Under the pieces are notes generated by a model. That model saw only the letters and a list, made by a program, of their open reading frames with translations. It did no database searches and was not told the origin of the DNA. Below are positions 50,367 to 59,472 of a stretch of DNA of 64,000 bases, piece after piece; positions within the stretch are counted from its first letter, which is position 1; each line of letters begins with the position of its first letter. The translations under genes were made by a program, and so were the position numbers. This stretch comes from an uncultured Muribaculaceae bacterium (GTDB lineage: Bacteria; Bacteroidota; Bacteroidia; Bacteroidales; Muribaculaceae): assembly GCA_910588245.1 (NCBI GenBank), contig CAJUQP010000002.1:1-64000 (forward strand). Direction: 5' to 3'.

Positions 50367-50837
50367 ATGAGAAAAGAATCAGAACTTGAGGGCGTCACGC
50401 TCCTGGGCTGCCAGGGAGTGGCGTATCCCACGGATTATGCCCCGCAACTTCTCGAGACATTTGAGAACAAACACCCGGAGAACGAGTATGTCGTGACGTT
50501 CGACTGTCCGGAATTCACCACTCTCTGCCCGAAGACGGGGCAGCCCGATTTCGGACATATCTACATCTCCTATATACCACGCACCAGGATGGTGGAGAGC
50601 AAGAGCCTGAAGCTCTATCTCTTCAGCTTCCGTAACCATGGAGATTTCCACGAAGACTGCGTGAATATAATCATGAAAGACCTCTGGAAACTAATGGAGC
50701 CGCGTTATATAGAGGTGAAAGGTATCTTCATGCCCAGGGGTGGAATATCTATCTACCCCTTCGCAAACATGGGCGACAGCGAGCATCAGGATCTGTGTAT
50801 TGCCAGGAGAGCGCAAGCTCTCGACGTGAGGAGGTGA
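50367..50837 (+). CDS. queF: PreQ1 synthase (7-cyano-7-deazaguanine reductase)
   Basis: This 156-residue NADPH-dependent reductase converts preQ0 to preQ1, a queuosine precursor. PEFTTLCPKTGQPDFG holds the nucleophile Cys-54 and Asp-61, and MVESKSLKLYLFSFRNHGDF is the QueF motif for NADPH binding. It is the single-domain type, about half of E. coli QueF. It heads a tight queF-queC-queD-queE operon. Confidence 0.96.
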   Translation: MRKESELEGVTLLGCQGVAYPTDYAPQLLETFENKHPENEYVVTFDCPEFTTLCPKTGQPDFGHIYISYIPRTRMVESKSLKLYLFSFRNHGDFHEDCVNIIMKDLWKLMEPRYIEVKGIFMPRGGISIYPFANMGDSEHQDLCIARRAQALDVRR

Positions 50838-50840
50838 ACT

Positions 50841-51494
50841 ATGGAGAAAGATTCAGTGATAATTCTGTCGGGAGGTATGGACAGCGTTACGCTACTCCAT
50901 TACCGCAAGGATCGTATAGCCTTGGCCGTGAGTTTCGACTACGGGTCGAACCATAATGCCTGCGAGATTGAATGCGCGCGTGAACAATGCCGCATGCTCG
51001 GGATAGACCATCTCGTCATACCGTTATCCTTCATGGGGGAATATTTCAAAAGCAGCCTTCTGTCGGGTGCCGATGATATCCCGGAGGGACATTATGCCGA
51101 CAGCAACATGAAGTCGACCGTGGTGCCTTTCCGCAACGGGATAATGCTCGCAGTTGCTTGCGGGCTCGCCGAGAGCCGCGGGCTGAAGCACGTGATGATG
51201 GCCAATCATGGCGGCGACCACGCCATATACCCGGACTGCCGTCCCGGCTTTGTCAGGGCAATGGGTGCGGCAATGAGAGAGGGAACATATGAAGGAGTGA
51301 CCCTCGATGCCGATTTCACCGATATTACCAAGGCAGATATCGCCAGGCTCGGCGCGCGCCTCGGTGTGGACTATTCAAAGACTTATTCCTGCTACAAGGG
51401 AGGGGAGAAACACTGCGGAAAATGCGGCACTTGCGTGGAACGGCGCGAGGCCTTTTCCGAGGCTGGTATCGACGACCCCACAATCTATGAATGA
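50841..51494 (+). CDS. queC: 7-cyano-7-deazaguanine synthase
   Basis: This 217-residue enzyme makes preQ0 from carboxy-deazaguanine using ATP and ammonia. The PP-loop is ILSGGMDSVTLLHY, and the zinc site is CYKGGEKHCGKCGTCVER, with four cysteines near the C-terminus. It starts 3 bases after queF. Confidence 0.96.
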   Translation: MEKDSVIILSGGMDSVTLLHYRKDRIALAVSFDYGSNHNACEIECAREQCRMLGIDHLVIPLSFMGEYFKSSLLSGADDIPEGHYADSNMKSTVVPFRNGIMLAVACGLAESRGLKHVMMANHGGDHAIYPDCRPGFVRAMGAAMREGTYEGVTLDADFTDITKADIARLGARLGVDYSKTYSCYKGGEKHCGKCGTCVERREAFSEAGIDDPTIYE

Positions 51495-51497
51495 GAT

Positions 51498-51830
51498 ATG
51501 TATTACGTAAAGAAAAGATTCGAGATCAGCGCGGCCCATCGGCTCGAACTGAGCTACCCGAGCAAGTGTACGAACCTGCATGGTCATAACTGGATAGTGA
51601 CGGTGGAGTGTCGGGCGGAAAAGCTCAATGCTGACGGGATGGTTGTTGACTTCACTCACATAAAGGAGATCGTTATGGATCGTCTTGATCATGCGGTGAT
51701 CAACGATGTGGTGCCCGGGAATCCGACGGCGGAGAATATTGCCAGGTGGATAGTTGACAATGTGCCCAATTGCTGGCGCTGCGAGGTGCAGGAAAGTGAA
51801 GGAAACACAGCCGCTTATGAGAAAGATTAA
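51498..51830 (+). CDS. queD: 6-carboxy-5,6,7,8-tetrahydropterin synthase
   Basis: This 110-residue enzyme converts dihydroneopterin triphosphate to carboxytetrahydropterin. The zinc histidines are His-14, His-28 and His-30 (AAHRLE, LHGHNW) and the catalytic cysteine is Cys-24. It overlaps queE by 14 bases. Confidence 0.95.
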   Translation: MYYVKKRFEISAAHRLELSYPSKCTNLHGHNWIVTVECRAEKLNADGMVVDFTHIKEIVMDRLDHAVINDVVPGNPTAENIARWIVDNVPNCWRCEVQESEGNTAAYEKD

Positions 51831-52416
51831 CGAGATCTTCTATTCCCTTCAGGGGGAGGGGGCGCATGTGGGCCATCCCTGTGTGTTCGTGCGGTTCAGC
51901 GGATGCAATATGAAGTGTGCATTCTGCGATACGGACCATTCCGACGGCATCCCCATGAGCGACGACGATATAATCCGGGCTGTGAAACTGTATCAGACCG
52001 ATTGGGTAGTGCTTACCGGGGGCGAGCCTTCGCTATGGATAGACGATGCTTTCGTCGATCTGCTCAAGCGTGCCACCGGGAAAAAGATAGCTATAGAGAC
52101 CAACGGCTCGCTTCCCTTTCCCGAGGGAATAGACTGGGTGACGGTCTCCCCGAAATGCGGGATGGATGGCGCCGGAGACTATGAGGTGCGTGCCGCGCAT
52201 GCCGACGAGATAAAGGTGGTGGATCTCGGGCAGCCGCTTGAGCCATATTTCTCTCTTCCTTGCCGGGGCCCGGAGACCCTCATGTATCTCCAGCCATGCC
52301 ATGTGGCCGATCCAGGAGAGGCGCTCCGCAACAGGCTTCGCACTGTCAACAGGGTTCTTTCAGATCCGCGATGGACCCTCTCCGTGCAGCTGCACCGCTT
52401 TCTTGGTATTCCCTGA
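51817..52416 (+). CDS. queE: 7-carboxy-7-deazaguanine synthase (radical SAM)
   Basis: This 199-residue radical SAM enzyme forms the deazaguanine ring. CNMKCAFC (Cys-30, 34, 37) binds the 4Fe-4S cluster, EIFYSLQGEGAHVG is the family opening, and VLTGGEPSL the SAM-contact motif. With queF, queC and queD it completes the pathway to preQ1. The final tRNA steps (tgt, queA) are not in the window. Confidence 0.95.
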   Translation: MRKINEIFYSLQGEGAHVGHPCVFVRFSGCNMKCAFCDTDHSDGIPMSDDDIIRAVKLYQTDWVVLTGGEPSLWIDDAFVDLLKRATGKKIAIETNGSLPFPEGIDWVTVSPKCGMDGAGDYEVRAAHADEIKVVDLGQPLEPYFSLPCRGPETLMYLQPCHVADPGEALRNRLRTVNRVLSDPRWTLSVQLHRFLGIP

Positions 52417-52455
52417 CATATCATCGGCGAGGGACACCTGGCCTTCCATTATTTA

Positions 52456-52515
52456 CATAAATATTCCGTGGCATACCGGAGATGCGCATCTCCGGTATGC
52501 CACGGAATATTTATG
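52456..52515. repeat. Perfect 60-bp palindrome between convergent genes
   Basis: The 30 bases 52456-52485 (CATAAATATTCCGTGGCATA and on to GATGC) are exactly mirrored by 52486-52515, with no spacer. It lies between the ends of queE and the zinc-ribbon gene, where a bidirectional terminator is expected, but it lacks a loop and a proper T-run. Its stem is about three times as long as the other terminators here. Confidence 0.9.
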
Positions 52516-52532
52516 GCCAGTGCTTTGTCGTG

Positions 52533-53360
52533 TCAGAGGTCTTTCGGCGCCGAAGACTTGAGGCTCTTGCGTTTCGGCTTCGGAGCCTGCTCAACTACGG
52601 GCTGTTCCTCTCCGACAAGAGCTCCGTCTACCATGATACGTCCGCAGTATTCGCATACAAGCACCTTCTTGTGCATCTTGATCTCAAGCTGCCTCTGAGG
52701 GGGGATGCGGTTGAAGCACCCACCGCATGCGCTTCTCTGCACTGTCACGATTCCAAGCCCGTTGCGTGCGTTCTTGCGGATTCTCTTGAATGCGGCGAGT
52801 GTATACTCATCGATCTTCTGCTCCAGTTCCTTGGCCTTGGCGCGGATCTCCTCCTCCTGAGTGCGTGTCTCGGAGACGATCTCCTCAAGCTCCTTGCGCT
52901 TCTCCACAAGGATATGCTCGTTGTCGGCAAGCTCCTCCTCGGCATGCTGTATCTCGGCAGATTTCTGTTCCTGCTTCTCGGTGGCCTCGCGTATGTTTTT
53001 CTCGGCGAGTTCTATCTCCAGACCTTCATATTCCTTCTCCTTCTCAAGGAAGGCGAATTCGCGGTTGTTGCGCACGTTGTTGATCTGCTCGTCATATTTT
53101 TCTATCTTGACACGGCGGTCGGCTATCTCCCCCTTCTTCTGGATGACAAAAGCCTTCAGACTCTCTATCTCATCCTTGTATTTCTGGATGCGGGTCTGAT
53201 AGCGGATAATCTCATCCTCAAGGTCTTTCACCTCGTTGGGGAGCTCGCCGCGGAGAATCTTTATCCTGTCGATCTCCGAGAGATATCTCTGGAGTTGGTA
53301 AAGATTCTGGAGGCGCTCTTCCACGCTTCGTTCTTTGTCGTTCTTTTTGTCGGTAGCCAT
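52533..53360 (-). CDS. Coiled-coil protein with C4 zinc ribbon
   Basis: This 275-residue protein is mostly a long coiled coil (about residues 10-190), followed by a zinc ribbon (CGGCFNRIPP and VLVCEYCGRIMV) and a basic tail. It matches the bacterial family resembling Chlamydia CT398, proposed to act with sigma factors or secretion components. It starts 14 bases after the Nif3-like gene and is likely co-transcribed with it; that pairing recurs in bacteria. Confidence 0.85.
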   Translation of the reverse strand: MATDKKNDKERSVEERLQNLYQLQRYLSEIDRIKILRGELPNEVKDLEDEIIRYQTRIQKYKDEIESLKAFVIQKKGEIADRRVKIEKYDEQINNVRNNREFAFLEKEKEYEGLEIELAEKNIREATEKQEQKSAEIQHAEEELADNEHILVEKRKELEEIVSETRTQEEEIRAKAKELEQKIDEYTLAAFKRIRKNARNGLGIVTVQRSACGGCFNRIPPQRQLEIKMHKKVLVCEYCGRIMVDGALVGEEQPVVEQAPKPKRKSLKSSAPKDL

Positions 53361-53374
53361 AGGCGTGATATTAT

Positions 53375-54160
53375 TTACAGATATTTTACAGGATTGGTCT
53401 CGGAATCGGCGAAATACGTCACAAATTCCGGATATTTCTCCCGGATGATCCGGGAGAGGATCTTTTTGGTGCAGAGCTCGCTTTCAAAATGTCCGATGTC
53501 GGCGATTATGATGTCGAGCCCGAAGGTGGTGAAATCGTGATATTTCACGTCGCCGGTTATGATTATGTCGGCGCCATTGGTGATCGCTTCCTTTATAAGG
53601 GAGGCCCCGGAGCCTCCGCACACTGCGGCTTTCCTGACCACGAGCTGCGGGCTCTGTGAGGAATACCGGAGGCATTTCACCTTGAAAGTGTCTTTTATCC
53701 TTCTCAGGAACTCTATTCTTGGAGTGGGCTGCACGTCTCCGATCACTCCAAGACCTGTGGCGGGATTCTCCTGCCTGGGCTCGAGCACCTTCAGATTGCC
53801 GATGTTCAGCATATGAGCTATCTCGTGGCTGACACCTTCCCATGCGGAGTCAAGGTTGGTATGGGCCGAATAGATCGCAACATTCTCACGGATTGCCCTT
53901 ATCACCATGCGTTCTGTGGCTGTCCTGCCTGTCACCTCCTTCAGTCCCTTGAAAAGAAGCGGATGGTGAGACACGATGATATTGCATCTTCGCTCAAGGG
54001 CCTCGTCGAGCACTTCCTCGGTCACGTCAAGACAGAGGAGCGCGGCAGATACGTCCATATCCGGATCACCTACCTGAAGGCCGGCGTTGTCATACGACTC
54101 CTGAAGCCCCTTTGGCGCGAATTCCTCAATGGCTGCCGCTATGTCTTTTACTTTAAGCAT
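53375..54160 (-). CDS. Nif3-like dinuclear metal protein
   Basis: This 261-residue protein has the NIF3/YbgI blocks SYDNAGLQVGD near the N-terminus, IIVSHHPLLFKGLKEV, HTNLDSAWEGVSHEI and, late, DIIITGDVKYHDFT with DIGHFESE supplying metal ligands. It lacks the inserted central domain of longer (about 365-residue) members. The biochemical role is uncertain; GTP cyclohydrolase-like and hydrolase activities have been proposed. It lies between aspS and the zinc-ribbon gene. Confidence 0.9.
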   Translation of the reverse strand: MLKVKDIAAAIEEFAPKGLQESYDNAGLQVGDPDMDVSAALLCLDVTEEVLDEALERRCNIIVSHHPLLFKGLKEVTGRTATERMVIRAIRENVAIYSAHTNLDSAWEGVSHEIAHMLNIGNLKVLEPRQENPATGLGVIGDVQPTPRIEFLRRIKDTFKVKCLRYSSQSPQLVVRKAAVCGGSGASLIKEAITNGADIIITGDVKYHDFTTFGLDIIIADIGHFESELCTKKILSRIIREKYPEFVTYFADSETNPVKYL

Positions 54161-54205
54161 GACCTGTTGTCGGGTATCATATTATTATTCCTGGCTGCGC
54201 CGCAG

Positions 54206-55966
54206 TCATTCCTTGGAAGGTTTGAGCTCCAGGCGTAGTTCGTCGAGCTGCGTCTGATCGATGGGCGAGGGAGACTCGTTCATGACATCGCGGCCGGAAT
54301 TGTTTTTCGGGAATGCGATGACGTCGCGGATGGTGTCGAGGCCGGCAAGGATCGAAACGAAGCGGTCGAAGCCAAGGGCGAGTCCTCCATGAGGTGGCGC
54401 GCCGTATTTGAAGGCGTTCATCAGGAATCCGAATTGCTCCTTGGCCCTTTCAGGTGTGAATCCGAGAAGCTCGAACATCTCGTCCTGGAGAGCGGCGTCG
54501 TGTATACGGATCGAACCGCCGCCGAGCTCAGTGCCGTTGACAACTATATCATAGGCTGTTGCCCTGACGTTGCCCGTGTCGGTGCGCAGCTTGGAGATGT
54601 CGTCGGGGTTGGGCGAAGTGAATGGATGGTGCATGGCATAGTAGCGCTGTGTCTCCTCGTCCCATTCGAAAAGTGGGAAATCTATCACCCAGAGAGGAGC
54701 GAATACGTTCTTGTCTCTGAGTCCGAGACGGTTGCCCATCTCCAGACGGAGCTCGCAGAGCTGTTTGCGGGTCTTCATCTTCTCTCCGCTCATTATAAGC
54801 ATGAGGTCTCCGGGCTTCGCTTCCATCCTTTCGGCCCATTGTGCGAGTTCTTCGGGGGTGAAGAATTTGTTAACGGAGCTCTTGAACGATCCGTCGGGTT
54901 CAACCTTGACCCATACGAGACCTTTGGCGCCGATCTGCGAACGCTTCACGAATTCTGTCAGCTCGTCGGTCTGTTTGCGTGTATAGGATGCGCATCCGGG
55001 AGCCACGATGCCCACTGTAAGCTCGGCGTCATCCATCACTGAGAATCCTTTCCCCTTCACGAGATCGGTGATCTCCACGAATGGCATCCCGAAGCGGAGG
55101 TCCGGTTTGTCGGATCCGTACAGACGCATGGCGTCGTTCCAGGTCATGCGCATGAAAGGCTCTGTGAAATCAATTCCCTTCACATACTTGAAGATATGTT
55201 TCACGAGGCCTTCGAACATGTCGATCACATCTTCCTGCTCCACGAAACTCATCTCACAGTCGATCTGTGTGAACTCCGGCTGACGGTCTGCACGAAGGTC
55301 TTCGTCGCGGAAGCATTTGGCTATCTGGAAATAACGGTCGAATCCGCTGACCATAAGAAGCTGTTTGAAGAGCTGCGGACTCTGCGGGAGGGCATAGAAC
55401 TCACCCGGGTTCATGCGGGAAGGCACCACGAAGTCGCGCGCGCCTTCGGGCGTGGATTTCACAAGGATAGGAGTCTCGATCTCGAGAAATCCTTTCGAGT
55501 CAAGATAGCGGCGTATCTCGAAAGCCATCTTGTGGCGCAGTTCAAGATTCTTCCTCACTCCGGGACGGCGCAGGTCAAGATAACGGTATTTCATACGGAG
55601 ATCGTCGCCGCCGTCGGTGTTGTCTTCAATCGTGAAAGGGGGGATCTCGCTTTTGTTGAGCACCTTAAGGCTTTCGGCGATTATCTCGATATCGCCTGTC
55701 GGTATATTCTTGTTCTTGCTTGTGCGTTCAGCCACCTTTCCGGTGATCTGGACCACGAATTCACGCCCGAGGGCGTTGGCAGCCTCAAAAAGCGAGTTGT
55801 CTTCGTGGTCGGAGTCGAATACCACCTGTGTGATGCCATAGCGGTCGCGGACATCCACGAATGTCATTCCGCCCATCTTCCTGCTGCGCTGCACCCAGCC
55901 GGCGATCTTCACTGTCTTTCCGGCATCGGATAGCCTCAGCTCGCCGCATGTCTTGTCTCTGTACAT
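54206..55966 (-). CDS. aspS: Aspartyl-tRNA synthetase
   Basis: This class IIb synthetase of about 586 residues has an OB-fold anticodon domain (residues 1-110, VKIAGWVQRSRKMGGMTFVD), the bacterial GAD insert, and motifs 2 and 3 (FRDEDLRADRQPEFTQID; GLALGFDRFVSILAG). The ATG at 55966 is used; the longer frame to 56071 is the structured leader read through. It has its own promoter at 56091-56098. Confidence 0.96.
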   Translation of the reverse strand: MYRDKTCGELRLSDAGKTVKIAGWVQRSRKMGGMTFVDVRDRYGITQVVFDSDHEDNSLFEAANALGREFVVQITGKVAERTSKNKNIPTGDIEIIAESLKVLNKSEIPPFTIEDNTDGGDDLRMKYRYLDLRRPGVRKNLELRHKMAFEIRRYLDSKGFLEIETPILVKSTPEGARDFVVPSRMNPGEFYALPQSPQLFKQLLMVSGFDRYFQIAKCFRDEDLRADRQPEFTQIDCEMSFVEQEDVIDMFEGLVKHIFKYVKGIDFTEPFMRMTWNDAMRLYGSDKPDLRFGMPFVEITDLVKGKGFSVMDDAELTVGIVAPGCASYTRKQTDELTEFVKRSQIGAKGLVWVKVEPDGSFKSSVNKFFTPEELAQWAERMEAKPGDLMLIMSGEKMKTRKQLCELRLEMGNRLGLRDKNVFAPLWVIDFPLFEWDEETQRYYAMHHPFTSPNPDDISKLRTDTGNVRATAYDIVVNGTELGGGSIRIHDAALQDEMFELLGFTPERAKEQFGFLMNAFKYGAPPHGGLALGFDRFVSILAGLDTIRDVIAFPKNNSGRDVMNESPSPIDQTQLDELRLELKPSKE

Positions 55967-56030
55967 ATCGGATTCTGAATAATAGTATTTTTTGTTTTGT
56001 GCATATCCTTCAGTCAGGAAAATGCATGAT

Positions 56031-56111
56031 GCCCACGTCAATATCGTCCGGAGAGGAGGCTCCGGATTCAAGGGCGTGGGTTTAAACGTGCAAATTTACA
56101 CATAAATTTGC
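56031..56111 (-). promoter_or_regulatory. aspS promoter and structured leader
   Basis: TAAATTTG on the minus strand (56091-56098) is a -7 element lying inside a dyad GCAAATTTA-CACA-TAAATTTGC (56090-56111). Transcription would begin just before a nested structure: an outer CCCACG/CGTGGG pairing (56031-56037 with 56075-56081) around an inner perfect 7-bp stem TCCGGAG/CTCCGGA (56047-56066). The leader continues about 65 bases to the ATG. Confidence 0.55.
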
Positions 56112-56157
56112 GGATTCGGGGTCTTTTCTGTGAAAAAAACGTCGAATCCGCCTCATT

Positions 56158-57120
56158 TCATTTTATGTAGGTCTCCAATGCCTCGAAAATGCCGTCGGGG
56201 GTGATGGTTAGCGTCTTGCAGGAGGCCGGTATCAGCACCGACATGCCCTCCCTGACTTCGCGGCTGTCAATATCGGTGGTCAGAGTGGCCTTGCCTTTCG
56301 TGCATATTATCGCCACGAAAGTGTCCCACTCGGAATAGTCGCGCATCACCTCATGGTCTATCTTCCAGATATTGGTCGTGAAGAAGGGAGAGGTGACAAG
56401 ATTCACAGGAATATCATTGTGGATCACATAGTCTACCGGCTTCCCTTCCGTGTCCTTGAAGTTTATGGCATCGAAGGCTTCTCGGGTGTGGAGCTGCCGC
56501 TCGTTGCCGTTCTTGTCCTTGCGTTTGTAGTCGTATAGACGGTAGGTGATGTCGGATGTCTCCTGTATCTCCGCCACAAAGGCACCTTTGCCTATGGCGT
56601 GAACCCTTCCGGCAGGAATGAAGAATGTGTCGCCCGGCTTTATCGGATTGAAATTAAGCACATCCATGATTTTGCCGCTCTCAACGAGTCCCTCGTATTC
56701 AGAGGGGTCTACCTCCCGGTTGAAGCCGTTGGCCAGAACCGCCCCTTTCTCAGCTCCGAGCACATACCACATCTCTGTCTTGCCGAAGCGCGATCCTCTC
56801 TCCTGCGCGAGTTCGTCGGTGGGATGCACCTGTACGGAAAGGTCGTCTCTCGCATCGATAAACTTGATCAGCAGCGGAAAAGCGTCGCCATATTTCTTGT
56901 AGTTTTTCTCTCCGAGGAGCGACGATTTGTATCTGTGAGCGAGTTCGGTGAGTGTCAGGCCTTTGTCGGGGCCGTCGGCAACTACTGATTCGGAGCCTTC
57001 CACTCCCGAGATCTCCCAGCTCTCGCCGATGTCGGTCTTATCGGTGCTGATACCTTTGAATGGGGCTATCTTTTCTCCACCCCATATCACGGTTTTAAGA
57101 ATTGGATCGAATGTCCACAT
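56158..57120 (-). CDS. manA: Mannose-6-phosphate isomerase, type I
   Basis: This zinc enzyme of about 320 residues interconverts fructose-6-phosphate and mannose-6-phosphate. DLSVQVHPTDELAQ and GKTEMWYVL carry the zinc ligands (Gln, His, Glu), and FIPAGRVHAIGKG the later His and the active-site Arg block. The ATG at 57120 (MWTFDPILKTVIWGG) is used. It links central metabolism to mannose and GDP-sugar supply for surface glycans. Confidence 0.93.
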   Translation of the reverse strand: MWTFDPILKTVIWGGEKIAPFKGISTDKTDIGESWEISGVEGSESVVADGPDKGLTLTELAHRYKSSLLGEKNYKKYGDAFPLLIKFIDARDDLSVQVHPTDELAQERGSRFGKTEMWYVLGAEKGAVLANGFNREVDPSEYEGLVESGKIMDVLNFNPIKPGDTFFIPAGRVHAIGKGAFVAEIQETSDITYRLYDYKRKDKNGNERQLHTREAFDAINFKDTEGKPVDYVIHNDIPVNLVTSPFFTTNIWKIDHEVMRDYSEWDTFVAIICTKGKATLTTDIDSREVREGMSVLIPASCKTLTITPDGIFEALETYIK

Positions 57121-57284
57121 ATCGAATATCTTTTTGCAGGCCATTCCAGAGATTACCCAGTGGCAATATATCGTCTCTGAGACTGATCTCTCGGGGCCTT
57201 TGGTTGTTTATATACTATATAACGGAAATCAAGCTTTCCGATCATATATCGACTCACATTTTTGAAATCTTAATCATTCAGACT

Positions 57285-57521
57285 ATGAACGACAGACTTA
57301 CAACAGAAGAGAGACAGGAACTCCCCGACAGCGTCTACGGACTTCCTGAGAGAAGAGAATATCCTATGCCTGACGCGGCTCATGTTAGGGCGGCCGAGGC
57401 TTATTTCAGATATTGCCCTGAGGAACTCAAGCCGAAACTCGCGCGGGCCATACTCCGCTTCGCTAAAATCTACGGCGTCGATGTGGAGAGCCCTGTAGTG
57501 AAATCTTACGCACAGGAATAG
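57285..57521 (+). CDS. Small protein with DUF6582-like motif
   Basis: This 78-residue protein starts at the ATG at 57285. It contains VYGLPERREYPMPDAAHVRA followed by a helical stretch (LKPKLARAILRFAKIYGVDV). The same LP...YP.PD..H...A pattern is common in phage and mobile-element proteins (DUF6582). It is single here, with no phage genes around, and divergent from manA. The family match is by recall. Confidence 0.55.
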   Translation: MNDRLTTEERQELPDSVYGLPERREYPMPDAAHVRAAEAYFRYCPEELKPKLARAILRFAKIYGVDVESPVVKSYAQE

Positions 57522-57547
57522 GCGCGGAGGCAAGTGGGCCTCCGGGC

Positions 57548-58594
57548 TCACTTCTCCTCCTCTTCCCCTCCGGGAAGAGGCTTGTCTTTGAGCATCCCTA
57601 TAGCGAAATCGAGAATCTTGTCGGTGCCTGCCGCCAGTTCTTCCGGAGTGCAATGCACCTCGCATCCCGGCGATGGATCCACACCGTTTTCCGTGCATTC
57701 CCCGGCAGGATTGAGTAGGGGACAAGCCGAGAAACGGACTCCCCATCCTATTGGAAGCTCCGATGAGAATGGCAGACCTCCTCCGCCACCTGTCTTTGCT
57801 CCTACGACCGTCACGTTGGGAAGAGTTTTCATCACCGATGTGAAGTCGTTGGCGGCAGAGAAGCACGACCTGTTGGTGAGCAGCACGATGGGGCCGTCCC
57901 ATTTTATCCTTCCCGGGTCAGCCGGCTCGTATTCGATCGGATACGGGTCGGAAAACTCGTTGTGTCCCGGTCCTGTCTTATGCTTTATATATCCGCCCGT
58001 TATCTTCCGGTCGATGAAACGCCCTACGAGGGTCTTGATGTTGGTCAGGGCGCCTCCGCCATTGTCGCGGATATCTATTATCAGACCCCGGCTCTTGTGG
58101 AGTATGGCCAGGATATAGTCGAGCGATGTCTCTCCTACCGGATAGGAGAAGGAGGGATATCGCATATAGGCTATCTCTCCGGGAAGTTGTTTGTAGACTA
58201 TGCCGCTGGTTGTCAGCCAGTCGAACTTCAGATAGTACTCCTCAAGCGTCCGCTCGTCGAAATCCTGCGGATAGTCGCTCCACCATTTCCGGTAGTAGCT
58301 TGTGTTGAACCTCGATGTCAGGTTGACATGCCCGTCGCGGAGCTCATCGAGCATGGCGGCACATATGAAGAACAGTTCTATCTGGTCTGTTTCGGGGGTG
58401 ATCTGCGACCGGTATCTTTCTCCGATCTCTTTCCAGTCGATATCCTTTTCTCCGAAGAAGCAATAACGGGAGTCGACAATGTCCCAAAGGGCGTCGAAAT
58501 TGCCGTAGATGTCATTATCATATTCCGGGGAATCATGACACGATGATAGCACGAGGAGGGCGAAGACCGACAATATGGCTGATATCTTATTCAT
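57548..58594 (-). CDS. S41-family (C-terminal processing) peptidase, lipoprotein
   Basis: This 348-residue protein has a type II signal peptide ending at Cys-19 (LLVLSSCHDS). The S41 core is recognisable: LIIDIRDNGGG (residues 171-181) and the nucleophile region LLTNRSCFSAANDF (Ser-246). There is no PDZ domain of normal tail-specific proteases, so it belongs to the shorter Bacteroidetes class that includes TSPc-only lipoproteins. The C-terminus is rich in acidic residues (GGEEEEK). Confidence 0.88.
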   Translation of the reverse strand: MNKISAILSVFALLVLSSCHDSPEYDNDIYGNFDALWDIVDSRYCFFGEKDIDWKEIGERYRSQITPETDQIELFFICAAMLDELRDGHVNLTSRFNTSYYRKWWSDYPQDFDERTLEEYYLKFDWLTTSGIVYKQLPGEIAYMRYPSFSYPVGETSLDYILAILHKSRGLIIDIRDNGGGALTNIKTLVGRFIDRKITGGYIKHKTGPGHNEFSDPYPIEYEPADPGRIKWDGPIVLLTNRSCFSAANDFTSVMKTLPNVTVVGAKTGGGGGLPFSSELPIGWGVRFSACPLLNPAGECTENGVDPSPGCEVHCTPEELAAGTDKILDFAIGMLKDKPLPGGEEEEK

Positions 58595-58631
58595 TTTTTT
58601 ATCAACGACTACTTAATGGTTTGGCTGTGGT

Positions 58632-59471
58632 TCAATAGACTGAATAGATTGTTTCCGAGGGTAGGATTGTCCTTTTCTTGCGCAGCCCTATGCCTCCCGG
58701 CACCACCCCAATCACGAATGAATGTGTGAAAATCTTGGTGTTCAGTTTGTTTGCCCATTGTGTATGGGCCGAGAACCGATAGCCGACTGTCATTGCCGTG
58801 CGTCCGAAGTCGAGAGTGGCCGACAGGAGGTTGGATATCCTGAAATTGTTGCCCCACCATCCCGCGTGTGCGAGACCTTTGCGGTTGCCAAGATATATCT
58901 CGTAATACGTCTCACCGTATTCGGGACAGAAAAACACTGATGCCGACGGGAGCGACACCTCATCGCGAAGTAGCACGGGAAGATGCCCGATTGTCACCGG
59001 GCGTGCGGCGGAGACCCTGAGTGCGAGTGAGACGTTGGCCATGGCCTGCACCGGATTGTTGCCGTTGCGCAGAAGATAGTACGCCCCTCCGTCGAAACCT
59101 ACGGCAGCTCCGGCTGTAGCCTGGATGCCGTATGGCAGTCTGTATCTGCGTGACATTCCCCACGCGAAAGCGGCGTTGAGACCGACCATACGGGCAGTCT
59201 CGGCAGGATTGAGCATTGTGGCGAAATCTGCCGAGGCATCGAAGTGCATGATCCATTTCTCCGGAGAGAAGGGCATGGCTTTACTCCATTGTCCCGATAT
59301 GGCAACATCGGTGCCTGTGTATCGGAGCGGTGACAGGTAGGTGGCAAGCAGACTCCGGCGTCCGATCTCCAGAGAGTAGACACCTGTGACCGGGCGCGAC
59401 TGCCGCGTTTCCTGGGCAGTGGCAGTCAAAACCGTCAGAAAAAGAAGCAAGAGGAACTGAAATCTATGCAT
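58632..59471 (-). CDS. DUF3316 outer-membrane-like protein
   Basis: This 279-residue protein has a signal peptide (residues 1-19, ending TATAQ) and a predominantly beta-stranded mature part ending in an aromatic residue (ETIYSVY), as outer-membrane barrels do. It matches Bacteroidetes DUF3316, function unknown. It starts one base after parC ends, so it may be co-transcribed. Confidence 0.75.
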   Translation of the reverse strand: MHRFQFLLLLFLTVLTATAQETRQSRPVTGVYSLEIGRRSLLATYLSPLRYTGTDVAISGQWSKAMPFSPEKWIMHFDASADFATMLNPAETARMVGLNAAFAWGMSRRYRLPYGIQATAGAAVGFDGGAYYLLRNGNNPVQAMANVSLALRVSAARPVTIGHLPVLLRDEVSLPSASVFFCPEYGETYYEIYLGNRKGLAHAGWWGNNFRISNLLSATLDFGRTAMTVGYRFSAHTQWANKLNTKIFTHSFVIGVVPGGIGLRKKRTILPSETIYSVY

Positions 59472-59472
59472 G

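Noticed and set aside
56120..56157. Terminator after manA
   Set aside because: GGATTCG and CGAATCC can pair, but the loop is about 24 bases and the T-run is inside it, so it is not a convincing terminator.
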